From Nitrososphaerales archaeon TH5896 (GTDB lineage Archaea; Thermoproteota; Nitrososphaeria; Nitrososphaerales; Nitrososphaeraceae), in the NCBI GenBank assembly GCA_014523625.1, contig JAATVP010000100.1, positions 1 through 10,698 on the forward strand: 10,698 nt of DNA, given 5' to 3'. Of the stretch, positions 1 to 5,301 are shown in pieces. Position numbers and translations under genes: made by a program. Below the pieces are notes generated by a model. That model was not told where the DNA came from. It saw nothing but the letters and a program-made list of their open reading frames with translations, and ran no database searches. The stretch's first letter is position 1. Each line of letters begins with the position of its first letter.

Positions 1-1
1 C

Positions 2-268
2 GTCACAGATTATGGGACAAGAAAACATAAGAATTTGGAAGTAAACAAGAATATTTCGGTAGTTGTTGATGTCTACGATCCCTCCGGAGAGAACAAAGCT
101 ATAGTATTGCAAGGCAAAGCCGTTATCATTGAAAGAGGAGCAGAATTTAAGAGGCTGTATCGAATATTTAACAGAAAGTTTGAATGGGTAAAAAATAATC
201 CATGGAAAGAGGAAGAAGCCCCTTTTGTAAGAGTAAACGCTTTGAACAAAGTAAGCTGGGGGTTATAG
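2..268 (+). CDS. Pyridoxamine 5'-phosphate oxidase-like split-barrel protein, 3' part only
   Basis: The reading frame is open from the left edge and ends at TAG 266-268, so the true start lies outside the window; the TTG at 35 is internal. The visible 88 residues begin VTDYGTRKHKNLE, followed by a strand reading ISVVVDVYDP, then GKAVIIERG, a basic helix (RLYRIFNRKF) and a C-terminal strand with FVRVNALNKVSWGL. This order (TxxGxRKxxNL, hydrophobic strand, 'GxAxI' strand, 'VRV.P.kv.sW' ending) is typical of the FMN- or F420-binding split-barrel (PPOX) family, whose members act in the cytoplasm on flavin-type or deazaflavin substrates. Family membership is a recognition from motifs; cofactor and substrate cannot be told from the C-terminal part. 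No partner gene is close: a 300-base gap follows. Confidence 0.75.
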   Translation, partial: VTDYGTRKHKNLEVNKNISVVVDVYDPSGENKAIVLQGKAVIIERGAEFKRLYRIFNRKFEWVKNNPWKEEEAPFVRVNALNKVSWGL

Positions 269-568
269 TATGAAGTATGTGAAATAAGAATAAGCACGTT
301 CAATACCATATTTCGTGACACGCTAATTTGTCTTCGTATGGTTGAAGACTTAGCCTTGAAATCATGAAAATAGAAAGTTTAGTTGAGGAGACTGACGCGT
401 ACAATTGCGTTAGATTGGATTTGGATGGAATGAACCATGATGACACAACGGAATCTAAGCATTCTAATTGAGAGAAGCTTTTATGATTTGTCAGGACCAA
501 ACATCAACCGATTATTTGTGCGGTAATTAAAAATATTTAAGGATGAAACTCGAAACAAGTTAATAATA
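269..568. other. Intergenic gap with one doubtful micro-ORF (364-471)
   Basis: The only forward frame of note is ATG 364 to TGA 471 (35 residues, starting MKIESLVEETDAYNC, acidic C-terminus). It has no clear TATA box and no recognised motif, so I do not call it a gene. A minus-strand frame spans 300-500 but is low-complexity and lacks motifs. The end of the gap (527-540) carries the promoter of the next gene. Confidence 0.4.
527..540 (+). promoter_or_regulatory. TATA box of the SRPBCC gene
   Basis: The sequence TTAAAAATATTTAA is centred about 35 bases before the ATG at 569. With the usual archaeal spacing (TATA about 26 bases before transcription start) the transcript would begin only a few bases before the start codon, so it would be leaderless or nearly so. 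Confidence 0.55.
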
Positions 569-994
569 ATGGCATCCTTAACATTAAGCAAAGAATTAAC
601 CGTGCCTCTTGATAAAGTGTGGGAAGTTGTAGGAGATATAGATAGAGAACCTGAATTCTGGCACGGGACCAAGTCAATTAGAAATATTAGCAAGAAAGGA
701 AATACTGTCGAAAGAGACGTTGTCATCGCATTTAAGAATTCTGTGTGTAGGGAGATTGTACACCTGGATCCTAAAAAGAGGATCAATACAGAGATACTCA
801 GTGGTCCTATTAAAGGAACAAAGACCTTAACACTCACTTCAATAGATAGCAATGCTACCTCAATAACAGTCAATTGGGAAATTGAACTCTCTGGTTTCTA
901 TAAATTATTTTCTGGAATGGTTAGCAAGCACATCCATAAAGGGACTGAGGAAGCATTAGAGAGAATATCAAAAAATTTAACTCAAAGTCAGTAG
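569..994 (+). CDS. SRPBCC-family (START/Bet v 1-like) ligand-pocket protein
   Basis: A 141-residue protein close to the usual 140-150 of single-domain SRPBCC (polyketide cyclase/dehydrase-like) proteins. The N-terminal strand LTLSKELTVPLDKVWEVVGDI (residues about 4-24), where a beta strand runs into 'P.dkVWevv.D.d', is the typical opening; 'EPEFWHGTKS' (28-37) matches the following helix-loop; alternating hydrophobic strands fill 45-105; a long amphipathic C-terminal helix (about 110-137) would close the pocket. The fold binds hydrophobic ligands such as lipids or polyketides; the ligand here is unknown. There is no signal peptide, so it should be cytoplasmic. The ATG at 569 is supported by the TATA box at 527-540. 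It stands alone, with gaps on both sides. Confidence 0.75.
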   Translation: MASLTLSKELTVPLDKVWEVVGDIDREPEFWHGTKSIRNISKKGNTVERDVVIAFKNSVCREIVHLDPKKRINTEILSGPIKGTKTLTLTSIDSNATSITVNWEIELSGFYKLFSGMVSKHIHKGTEEALERISKNLTQSQ

Positions 995-1261
995 CAACCG
1001 CCAATTTGAATCAGTGAACTAAGGGCATATTCGTGTGAAATGATCACAAATATTGGTTAATAATAGCTATCTGAACGATCAGCTTAGCACATCTCCAAGG
1101 GATACGAATATTTCTGCTGGTGATTTCATACCATAGAAAAATTTCATACAAAAAAACTCATGGCGTCTAAAGATGAAATTATTAGTATCAGTATATATTG
1201 TTCGTATTAGGAGTGCTGGAAATGGGATACCCAATGCAATGCAAACAAGGCTTGGTTTTTT
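995..1261. other. AT-rich intergenic stretch, possible micro-ORF at 1222-1290
   Basis: No convincing gene. A TATA-like AGTATATATTG (about 1191-1201) and a GGAG at 1211-1214 precede ATG 1222, which opens a 22-codon frame (MGYPMQCKQG...) ending TAG 1288-1290. The promoter-like arrangement is suggestive, but the peptide runs into a T8 tract (1254-1261) and overlaps the end of the opposite-strand gene. The T8 tract could serve as a terminator for forward transcription. Confidence 0.25.
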
Positions 1262-1510
1262 TTATTTCATACTATAAACAACAAAATTAGCTTCGAATCT
1301 ACTTTTACGAAGTTTCTTTTCGTTCGTACCACTATTGGCATCTACAGTTCGAATCGGTATCTGCCTCGAGGAGCTTTCTATGCGTTCAATCACGTAATGA
1401 CAAGAATAACAAAAATTGCATCTTATACATATCGTTGATTTCCGAGAGAGGCAATAAACGCAGCTCTTGTAAGTTAATGAATTGCCATATTCAGTGAGAT
1501 ATTCATGCAT
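1262..1510 (-). CDS. Small six-cysteine (putative zinc-binding) protein
   Basis: An 82-residue protein of unknown function. Its centre holds C17-x2-C20-x7-C28-x2-C31-x2-C34-x2-C37, followed directly by H38: four CxxC-type pairings in about 20 residues, strongly suggesting one or two bound zinc ions (or another metal). The C-terminal half (about 42-75) is polar and basic (ERIESSSRQ, NEKKLRKSRF). I chose the ATG at 1510 rather than the TTG at 1540 because the TATA-like AAATTATAATTATTA on the minus strand (1545-1559) is only 13 bases from 1540 but about 43 from 1510. The pattern resembles small archaeal zinc-finger proteins but matches no named family I can recognise; a nucleic-acid-binding role would be a guess. 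Confidence 0.5.
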   Translation of the reverse strand: MHEYLTEYGNSLTYKSCVYCLSRKSTICIRCNFCYSCHYVIERIESSSRQIPIRTVDANSGTNEKKLRKSRFEANFVVYSMK

Positions 1511-1544
1511 CTGTAATTTCTTCCAAAGGTACTGATACAAATTC

Positions 1545-1559
1545 TAATAATTATAATTT
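1545..1559 (-). promoter_or_regulatory. TATA-like box of the six-cysteine gene
   Basis: On the minus strand this reads AAATTATAATTATTA, about 43 bases before the ATG at 1510. It predicts a leader of roughly 15 bases and argues against the upstream TTG start at 1540. Confidence 0.35.
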
Positions 1560-1866
1560 CGGTCACCTAAAGCAGAGGGAGGGTGGTGGCCAGAGAGACT
1601 TACTGGGGGGAGGATTATGACATTCCGATGCTGTTATCGGGGAGCATGATGTTCCTATTTCAATTTCAGCGCTCAATTAGTTACTATGTAGACCAATTTG
1701 TAAGGCATCTTCGATATTTCGACAAAGTTATGGTCACGCCATTGAAACGTGACCATCATAACTCTGCCGGGGTTTGGAGTTATTTCAGTCGGTAAATTAA
1801 GCTTCGTTATCCCTCCTAATGAGGATTTGTGACTCCCGATTCCCAAATTATGATATTAATCCATTT
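1560..1866. other. Gap with an imperfect hairpin and no supported gene
   Basis: A forward GTG-initiated frame (1583-1795) gives 70 residues without motif, good codon pattern or promoter, and I leave it out. The notable structure is an inverted repeat: ATGGTCACG (1730-1738) pairs perfectly with CGTGACCAT (1748-1756) across a 9-base loop. It can be lengthened by GTT/AAC on the outer side with a 3-base bulge. Confidence 0.35.
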
Positions 1867-2055
1867 CTAGCCTTGGATGTTACTTTCAATTGGATTCCAC
1901 GGATTAATTACCTTTCTTCCTACCTCCTTAATCTGCACAATCTTGAGTGTATTGAACCAGAGTACATAATCCTCCCCTGTTAAATGAGAGAAATAAGACA
2001 TACCATTGAGGGCGGACTGAGCTGACCAAAAATAATTTTCGCAACTTCTAACCAA
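1867..2055 (-). CDS. Doubtful small hypothetical protein
   Basis: A minus-strand frame beginning at TTG 2055 and ending TAG at 1867-1869, 62 residues. The frame stays open about 45 bases further upstream (to a TAG), but without an ATG. The product is rich in aromatic residues (ENYFWSAQ, YVLWFNT) and ends with a basic stretch and NPWNPIESN, which looks more protein-like than random AT-rich sequence; no family is recognised. It lies about 80 bases downstream of the C2H2 gene on the same strand and could be co-transcribed with it. No clear ribosome site or TATA box supports the TTG, so this may be a remnant with a lost N-terminus. Confidence 0.25.
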   Translation of the reverse strand: MVRSCENYFWSAQSALNGMSYFSHLTGEDYVLWFNTLKIVQIKEVGRKVINPWNPIESNIQG

Positions 2056-2136
2056 GTAGAAGCTCTTTTTTAGTTTGATTTGTGTGGCATGTAGATCAAA
2101 TAGCTAAATACAGATTCTTGAAAATACATAAGCTCA

Positions 2137-2265
2137 TTACCATTTGCCTACATCTCCTTCTAACAATCCTGAACCGGTATGAATTCTATCAATGTGCTTG
2201 GATAAATCCTGCTTGTTTTCAAACTTAGATTGGCAGTACGGGCATGAAAATTCTTCTTTTCCCAT
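2137..2265 (-). CDS. 42-residue single C2H2 zinc-finger protein
   Basis: A complete minus-strand gene, ATG at 2265 and TAA at 2137-2139, below usual length cut-offs. The product contains a textbook C2H2 finger: C8-P-Y-C11, F16, L21, H24 and H29 (CPYC-x4-F-x4-L-x2-H-x4-H), followed by TGSG, which matches the start of the TGE(K/R)P-type linker. All four zinc ligands and both hydrophobic core residues are present. One finger with a short tail is enough for weak DNA or RNA binding or for a protein contact; single-finger mini-proteins are common in archaea, but the target of this one is unknown. An AT-rich element (CTTAAGTGGGTATATT on the minus strand, about 2283-2298) may be its promoter. The gene is divergent from the micro-membrane-protein gene at 2429, with 163 bases between the starts. 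Confidence 0.75.
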   Translation of the reverse strand: MGKEEFSCPYCQSKFENKQDLSKHIDRIHTGSGLLEGDVGKW

Positions 2266-2380
2266 ATCGATCGTATACTATCAATATACCCACTTAAGCC
2301 TATGGTTTGTCTTCTATTAAGTATAATAGAAACTTGGTTCAAGAAACAGAATACGAGGTAAGTACCACTGTTTAGAAATA

Positions 2381-2576
2381 ATACAGCCTTATGAGTAGAG
2401 TTAATCAATTAAAGACAAGATCATAATCATGTATATGAATCCATTTGAAATAGTTGGATATGTTGCATTAGGTTTCGTACCTACATTAGTGGCGATGAAG
2501 ATAGGGTGGGATTTGGCGAGAAAGAAAATTCTGTTTTCATATCTCAAGAGGGATGAGACATACGCGACTGTTGAAC
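2381..2576 (+). repeat. Direct repeat, copy 1 (leader and most of a micro-gene)
   Basis: This 196-base stretch recurs at 5106-5301 in the same orientation, exactly 2725 bases away, with five substitutions (2384, 2391, 2415, 2441, 2515) and no gaps. Three changes are in the 5' leader, one alters residue 5 (Pro/Ser) and one is silent (Leu). Identity begins about 48 bases before the start codon and stops abruptly after the GAA-C of codon 49, so the two genes end differently. Confidence 0.95.
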
Positions 2577-2602
2577 CAACAGCAATGACTGCAAGAACCT
2601 AA
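2429..2602 (+). CDS. Micro-membrane protein, copy 1 (57 residues)
   Basis: Begins MYMNPFEIVGYVALGF. Residues about 7-26 (EIVGYVALGF, then VPTLVAMKIG) form one likely membrane helix. It is followed by a basic juxtamembrane stretch (LARKKILFSYLKRDE, 29-43), which by the positive-inside rule predicts a cytoplasmic C-terminus. The last eight residues (PTAMTART) are not shared with copy 2. Starts at ATG 2429 or ATG 2435 are both possible; the first is kept because it directly follows the conserved leader. No family or function is recognised. The near-identical paralogue at 5154 and its conserved 5' leader are the best evidence that this tiny frame is a real gene. Confidence 0.65.
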   Translation: MYMNPFEIVGYVALGFVPTLVAMKIGWDLARKKILFSYLKRDETYATVEPTAMTART

Positions 2603-2690
2603 ACTCGGCCCACACAACTTCTAAGTTTAACCAATCTATTTAATCCTGAGGCTTATTTCTATTCCTCCGGTGCACCAATAAATTAAGAAG

Positions 2691-2727
2691 ATTTGATTTG
2701 CCTAAGTTGGCATCTGCCAAATCAAAT
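2691..2727. terminator. Hairpin between convergent genes
   Basis: ATTTGATTTG (2691-2700) is the perfect complement of CAAATCAAAT (2718-2727), with a 17-base loop that itself contains the shorter inverted repeat TTGGCA-TC-TGCCAA (2707-2720). It lies between the end of micro-gene copy 1 (2602) and the end of the SDR gene on the other strand (2744). That position fits a two-way transcription barrier, though archaeal termination depends more on T-rich tracts than on hairpins. Confidence 0.35.
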
Positions 2728-2743
2728 TAATGCTTGTCTAATA

Positions 2744-3487
2744 TCAAATGACTTGTTGAGTAGGTCTTATCAAAATCTCGTTAACATTAACATGTGAGGG
2801 AGCCTGTACTGCATACAGTATTGCATCTGCTATATCTTGTGCTTGTAAGGATTCCATTTTTTTTGACGCCTCGATAAAACGTGTCATAGACTCGTCGGTT
2901 ATTGTTTCGAGCAGTTCCGTAGATACCGCTCCAGGCTCTACGCAAGTTACTCTAATCTTAGACCTCGAGCTGAATTCGATTCTGAGCCCTTCGCTGAAAG
3001 CAGTTATTGCGTGTTTGGTCGCACAATAGACGGTCCCACCTGCAAAGACCACTCTTCCAGCTACAGAAGACATGTTTACAATGTGTCCAGAATCCTTCTT
3101 AAGCATATGTGGTAATACTGCCGCTGCACAATATAGAACACCCTTAAGATTTACATCAATCATCCGTTCCCATTCATCAAACTTGTTATTTTTGAAAAAA
3201 CTTAATGGCATCAAGCCAGCATTATTTACTAATATATCAACAGTTCCCCATTTCTTCACGGCATCGTCAACGAAGGAGTTGCAATTTGCTCTGTTGGTAA
3301 CGTCAAGGGCGTGAACAAGAATTTCAGCCCCTCGAGTTTTGCTAATTTCATTCTCTAGATCCTTCAATCTTTCGACCCGCCTCGCACCGACTGCGACATG
3401 TGCACCGGCCTTTGATAATGCCACTGCCGTAGCATAGCCTATCCCACTACTTGCCCCAGTAACCAGAGCTACTTTCTTTTTTAACAT
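2744..3487 (-). CDS. Short-chain dehydrogenase/reductase (classical SDR)
   Basis: A 247-residue protein, the normal length for classical SDRs. The Rossmann fold begins at residue 5 with the cofactor motif TGASSGIG (10-17). Basic residues R36-R37 after the second strand (VGARR) suggest a preference for NADP(H). D62 (LDVTN) would contact the adenine, NNAG is at 88-91, and the catalytic tetrad is N113, S141, Y154 and K158 (YCATK). PGAVST (185-190) is the usual loop after strand 6. It is a soluble NAD(P)-dependent oxidoreductase of the YdfG-like type that reduces or oxidises a carbonyl/alcohol; the substrate cannot be read from sequence. ATG 3487 is followed by a basic MLKKKVALVTG start typical of the family. 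Transcribed alone from a TATA box at about 3528-3538. Confidence 0.93.
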   Translation of the reverse strand: MLKKKVALVTGASSGIGYATAVALSKAGAHVAVGARRVERLKDLENEISKTRGAEILVHALDVTNRANCNSFVDDAVKKWGTVDILVNNAGLMPLSFFKNNKFDEWERMIDVNLKGVLYCAAAVLPHMLKKDSGHIVNMSSVAGRVVFAGGTVYCATKHAITAFSEGLRIEFSSRSKIRVTCVEPGAVSTELLETITDESMTRFIEASKKMESLQAQDIADAILYAVQAPSHVNVNEILIRPTQQVI

Positions 3488-3526
3488 CTTGTTGGCACTT
3501 TGTAGTTCTAAATGCTGGGATACATC

Positions 3527-3538
3527 TAAATAAATATT
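3527..3538 (-). promoter_or_regulatory. TATA box of the SDR gene
   Basis: The minus strand reads AATATTTATTTA here, centred about 46 bases before the ATG at 3487, which predicts a leader of around 20 bases. Confidence 0.5.
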
Positions 3539-3565
3539 GGTCCTTCCCTTCGGACATCAGAATAG

Positions 3566-3718
3566 CTAGAAGAATTTTTTCTCATACTTCACCACTAATC
3601 TACCAAGACCTTCCTTTCCCTCATCTACTTTTTACCAAGCTTCATTATATTCGGTCTTGTAATCATCCTGAACAACCTGCTTTTTGACCGCTTCCAGTCT
3701 ATTTCTAACTATATCCAT
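3566..3718 (-). pseudogene. Remnant of a small helical protein with an in-frame stop
   Basis: Starting at ATG 3718 the minus-strand frame reads MDIVRNRLEAVKKQVVQDD and then about nine more charged residues to W28, followed by TAA at 3632-3634. It then stays open for 21 more codons in the same frame with similar charged, helix-forming composition (VDEGKEG, VKYEKKFF) to TAG at 3566-3568. The context TGG-TAA-AAA suggests that a lysine codon AAA became TAA. The whole would be a charged protein of about 50 residues; the frame upstream of 3718 is also open for about 25 codons. No family is recognised. It could equally be chance openness, so the call is tentative. Confidence 0.3.
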
Positions 3719-3916
3719 CCCATCAGTAGTTAGATTGGTTTTGCTGATTACTAGCCAATTCCACAAATAACCAATTCTTATAACCAAGAATTTTTTTCAT
3801 ATAGGTTTGATCAAGCCGATATTAAGCAGTGCTATCAAGTACTCATAACATCTATTAGGTCACATAACCACCAAGGATACAATTATTTCAATATTGGTTG
3901 TAAATATGATATCAAT
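3719..3916. other. AT-rich non-coding stretch
   Basis: No supported gene. A short inverted repeat AATTCTT (3773-3779) / AAGAATT (3786-3792) runs into a T7 tract (3791-3797), a terminator-like layout for the plus strand, but no plus-strand gene lies upstream for it to serve. Confidence 0.3.
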
Positions 3917-4020
3917 ATGTCACAAAAAACACAATTAATTAGCAAACAGACAACCTATACATTATGTGAAAACTTTGGCATGTAAGCTGTGATTGTGGGT
4001 TCTGTTTAATTGAAGGATAG
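3917..4020 (+). pseudogene. Possible frameshifted cysteine-containing micro-ORF
   Basis: ATG 3917 opens a 22-codon frame (MSQKTQLISKQTTYTLCENF...) that stops at TAA 3983-3985. One base earlier in phase, from TGG 3976, a second frame carries SCDCGFCLIEG and ends TAG 4018-4020. Adding one T to the TTT at 3974-3976 would join them into a 34-residue protein with cysteines at 17, 25, 27 and 30. A TATA-like CAATATT lies about 25 bases before the ATG. Both halves are short, so chance cannot be excluded; it is listed because it repeats the pattern of its neighbours (small cysteine-bearing frames broken once). Confidence 0.25.
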
Positions 4021-4022
4021 AT

Positions 4023-4135
4023 TCATCGGTAATCAGTGTCGCATTCTTCATGTAAGTATCCATTCAACTGATCTACTATGGCTATTCCTTTATGGATTAT
4101 CTTTTTTCCACATTTCAGGCAATTGAAAAATGCAT
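4023..4135 (-). pseudogene. Frameshifted micro zinc-finger gene (CxxC ... HxxxC)
   Basis: On the minus strand ATG 4135 is followed by CAT TTT TCA ATT GCC TGA, which stops after six codons. The next frame reads NCLKCGKKIIHKGIAIVDQ, then LNGYLHEECDTDYR, to TGA at 4023-4025. It shows C-x2-C and H-x3-C ligand pairs about 20 residues apart, as in treble-clef or LIM-like mini zinc proteins. That frame has a stop directly before it and no start of its own. One extra T in the T5 run (plus-strand A5, 4126-4130) would restore an intact 37-residue protein starting MHFFNCLKCG. This is either a single-base deletion in a homopolymer, a sequencing error there, or use of an unusual start codon. Confidence 0.5.
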
Positions 4136-4253
4136 CTCAAGACAATATTCTTCACGTGGGGGTCCAGGTCACAGAGTACTTGATGTCCAAGTCAAATTCC
4201 TACTAAATTATCCAGTTTTGATGCTCCAGGGGAAATCTAAAAATATTGGGATT

Positions 4254-4486
4254 CTAATCTAACAACGCAAGATAATGGCATATGTCGTAATTCTTGCGAT
4301 AATGAATTGCTTTAGAGGCATTTGCACTAGAATGTTTGCGAATTAAATTGTGGAGTCTTTCATTGTCTGTTACTATTTCGATTTTAGTCTTGTATCGCTC
4401 AGGCCGCATTCTTTGCATTCATAGACTACAGCCACTTTCAATTCATGCTTTAAAACCATCTCGCCACCACAACAAGCGCACCTCAC
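4254..4486 (-). pseudogene. Frameshifted 77-residue zinc-ribbon protein
   Basis: From GTG 4486 the minus strand encodes MRCACCGGEMVLKHE, a beta-rich stretch (LKVAVVYE), then CKECG: C3-x2-C6 and C24-x2-C27, a compact zinc ribbon. The frame as it stands ends at TAG 4373-4375 (37 residues). In the overlapping frame, from 4403 on, 49 further sense codons read PERYKTKIEIVTDNERLHNL and onward to HYRKNYDICHYLALLD, ending TAG 4254-4256. One missing base near GGCCT (about 4401-4405; for example CCC reduced to CC) would join the two as ...CKECGPERYKTKIE.... No stop occurs in either half, and the joined composition is convincing. The start is uncertain: no ATG is in frame before the ribbon. Function unknown; zinc ribbons of this size usually contact nucleic acid or protein. 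Confidence 0.5.
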
Positions 4487-4766
4487 GTCGATTGACCTTA
4501 ATCTAGTAATACTTTATTCTTTTTTTACCTTTTGGTTTTTTTGACATATCGGCATCGGCTCTGTGTTCTTCTGATGACCTGTCGCTGCGTGAATTCACAA
4601 GAAAGACAATGCAACCATTTTGTGTTGGTTTCTAGAATATATTTTAGTGACAATGTTATGTTAAGCAGAAATATGGAACATGATTCCGCCATCGGGGGGG
4701 TAATTAATTTATTCGCTATAGTCCCTTTTAGTGAATTTGAACATTTAGTAGTCTTCGTCATTTAGA
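4487..4766. other. Degenerate stretch with possible further gene remnants
   Basis: Two antiparallel frames of 77-78 codons cover this stretch but neither has a convincing product. On the minus strand a TATA-like AAAATATATT (about 4634-4645) is followed by a frame containing HCLSCEFTQRQ. In an adjacent frame there is an acidic then lysine-rich tail, SSEEHRADADMSKKPKGKKR, ending TAG about 4507-4509. The two could be parts of one broken small protein, but the joining point is not obvious, so no gene is called. Confidence 0.3.
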
Positions 4767-4780
4767 GTTACTATAGTAAC
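4767..4780. repeat. Perfect 14-base palindrome
   Basis: GTTACTATAGTAAC is its own reverse complement. It lies in non-coding DNA and is not next to a clear promoter, so an operator role is only possible. Confidence 0.5.
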
Positions 4781-5105
4781 CATAAAGATTCACTTAGTGG
4801 TATACATTAGTTGTGCTATCTGGTGGTATGGTAGTAATAGAATCAGTAAAAACTGGTTCATATGATTGAGGGAACTAACCAATTATTCTTCAATGAAGAT
4901 ACTCAGCAATCAATAATGGAATATACGCGTACTTTGTTCATAGCTACATTCAATGAATCAACCTCCGGGGTTAAACGCAATGCATTATTTCCAAACACCT
5001 GCCTTTTAAATAGTTATCAAGTTACCGAAACATTTTTTTGATTTTTCCGTTATCAAACTATGAATATATATATGATAAATGAATAAGCATCAATTATTAA
5101 TAATT
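4781..5105. other. AT-rich gap before the second micro-gene
   Basis: A forward frame ATG 4862 to TGA 5041 encodes 59 residues (starting MIEGTNQLFFNED) without motif or TATA box; it may be chance. Towards the end, AATATATATATGATAAAT (about 5063-5080) and AATAATTATAG (about 5099-5109) are TATA-like elements that could drive the micro-gene at 5154. Confidence 0.3.
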
Positions 5106-5301
5106 ATAGAGCCTTTTGAGTAGAGTTAATCAATTAAAGGCAAGATCATAATCATGTATATGAATTCATTTGAAATAGTTGGATATGTTGCATTAGGTTT
5201 CGTACCTACATTAGTGGCGATGAAGATAGGGTGGGATTTAGCGAGAAAGAAAATTCTGTTTTCATATCTCAAGAGGGATGAGACATACGCGACTGTTGAA
5301 C
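5106..5301 (+). repeat. Direct repeat, copy 2
   Basis: Matches 2381-2576 at 191 of 196 positions without gaps, in the same orientation. Sequence on both sides is unrelated between copies except for a loosely similar AT-rich stretch just upstream. Confidence 0.95.

Noticed and set aside
73..321. Minus-strand frame of 82 codons opposite the split-barrel gene
   Set aside because: It lies mostly antisense to a frame with clear family motifs and has no motif or promoter of its own.
300..500. Minus-strand frame of 66 codons in the first gap
   Set aside because: No motif, no promoter and no start context; composition looks random.
481..873. Minus-strand frame of 130 codons
   Set aside because: Antisense to the SRPBCC gene; the hydrophobic Leu/Ser-rich product is typical of a shadow frame.
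1583..1795. Plus-strand GTG frame of 70 codons
   Set aside because: No recognised motif or TATA box, and it covers the inverted repeat at 1730-1756, which better explains part of its sequence.
2160..2408. Minus-strand frame of 82 codons
   Set aside because: It runs in the wrong phase over the C2H2 gene, whose frame has a full zinc-finger pattern; the longer frame has none.
2381..2576. Interpretation of the duplicated unit as an insertion-sequence end or MITE
   Set aside because: It lacks terminal inverted repeats and visible target-site duplications, and most of it is a conserved reading frame.
3773..3797. Hairpin plus T7 resembling an intrinsic terminator
   Set aside because: There is no plus-strand gene upstream for it to end, and the stem is short and AT-rich.
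4525..4765. Two antiparallel frames of 77-78 codons
   Set aside because: Neither has a convincing motif over its whole length; only the CLSC segment is suggestive, and that is covered in the degenerate-region entry.
4862..5041. Plus-strand frame of 59 codons
   Set aside because: Lacks a TATA box, motif or paralogue; kept only as a note in the gap entry.
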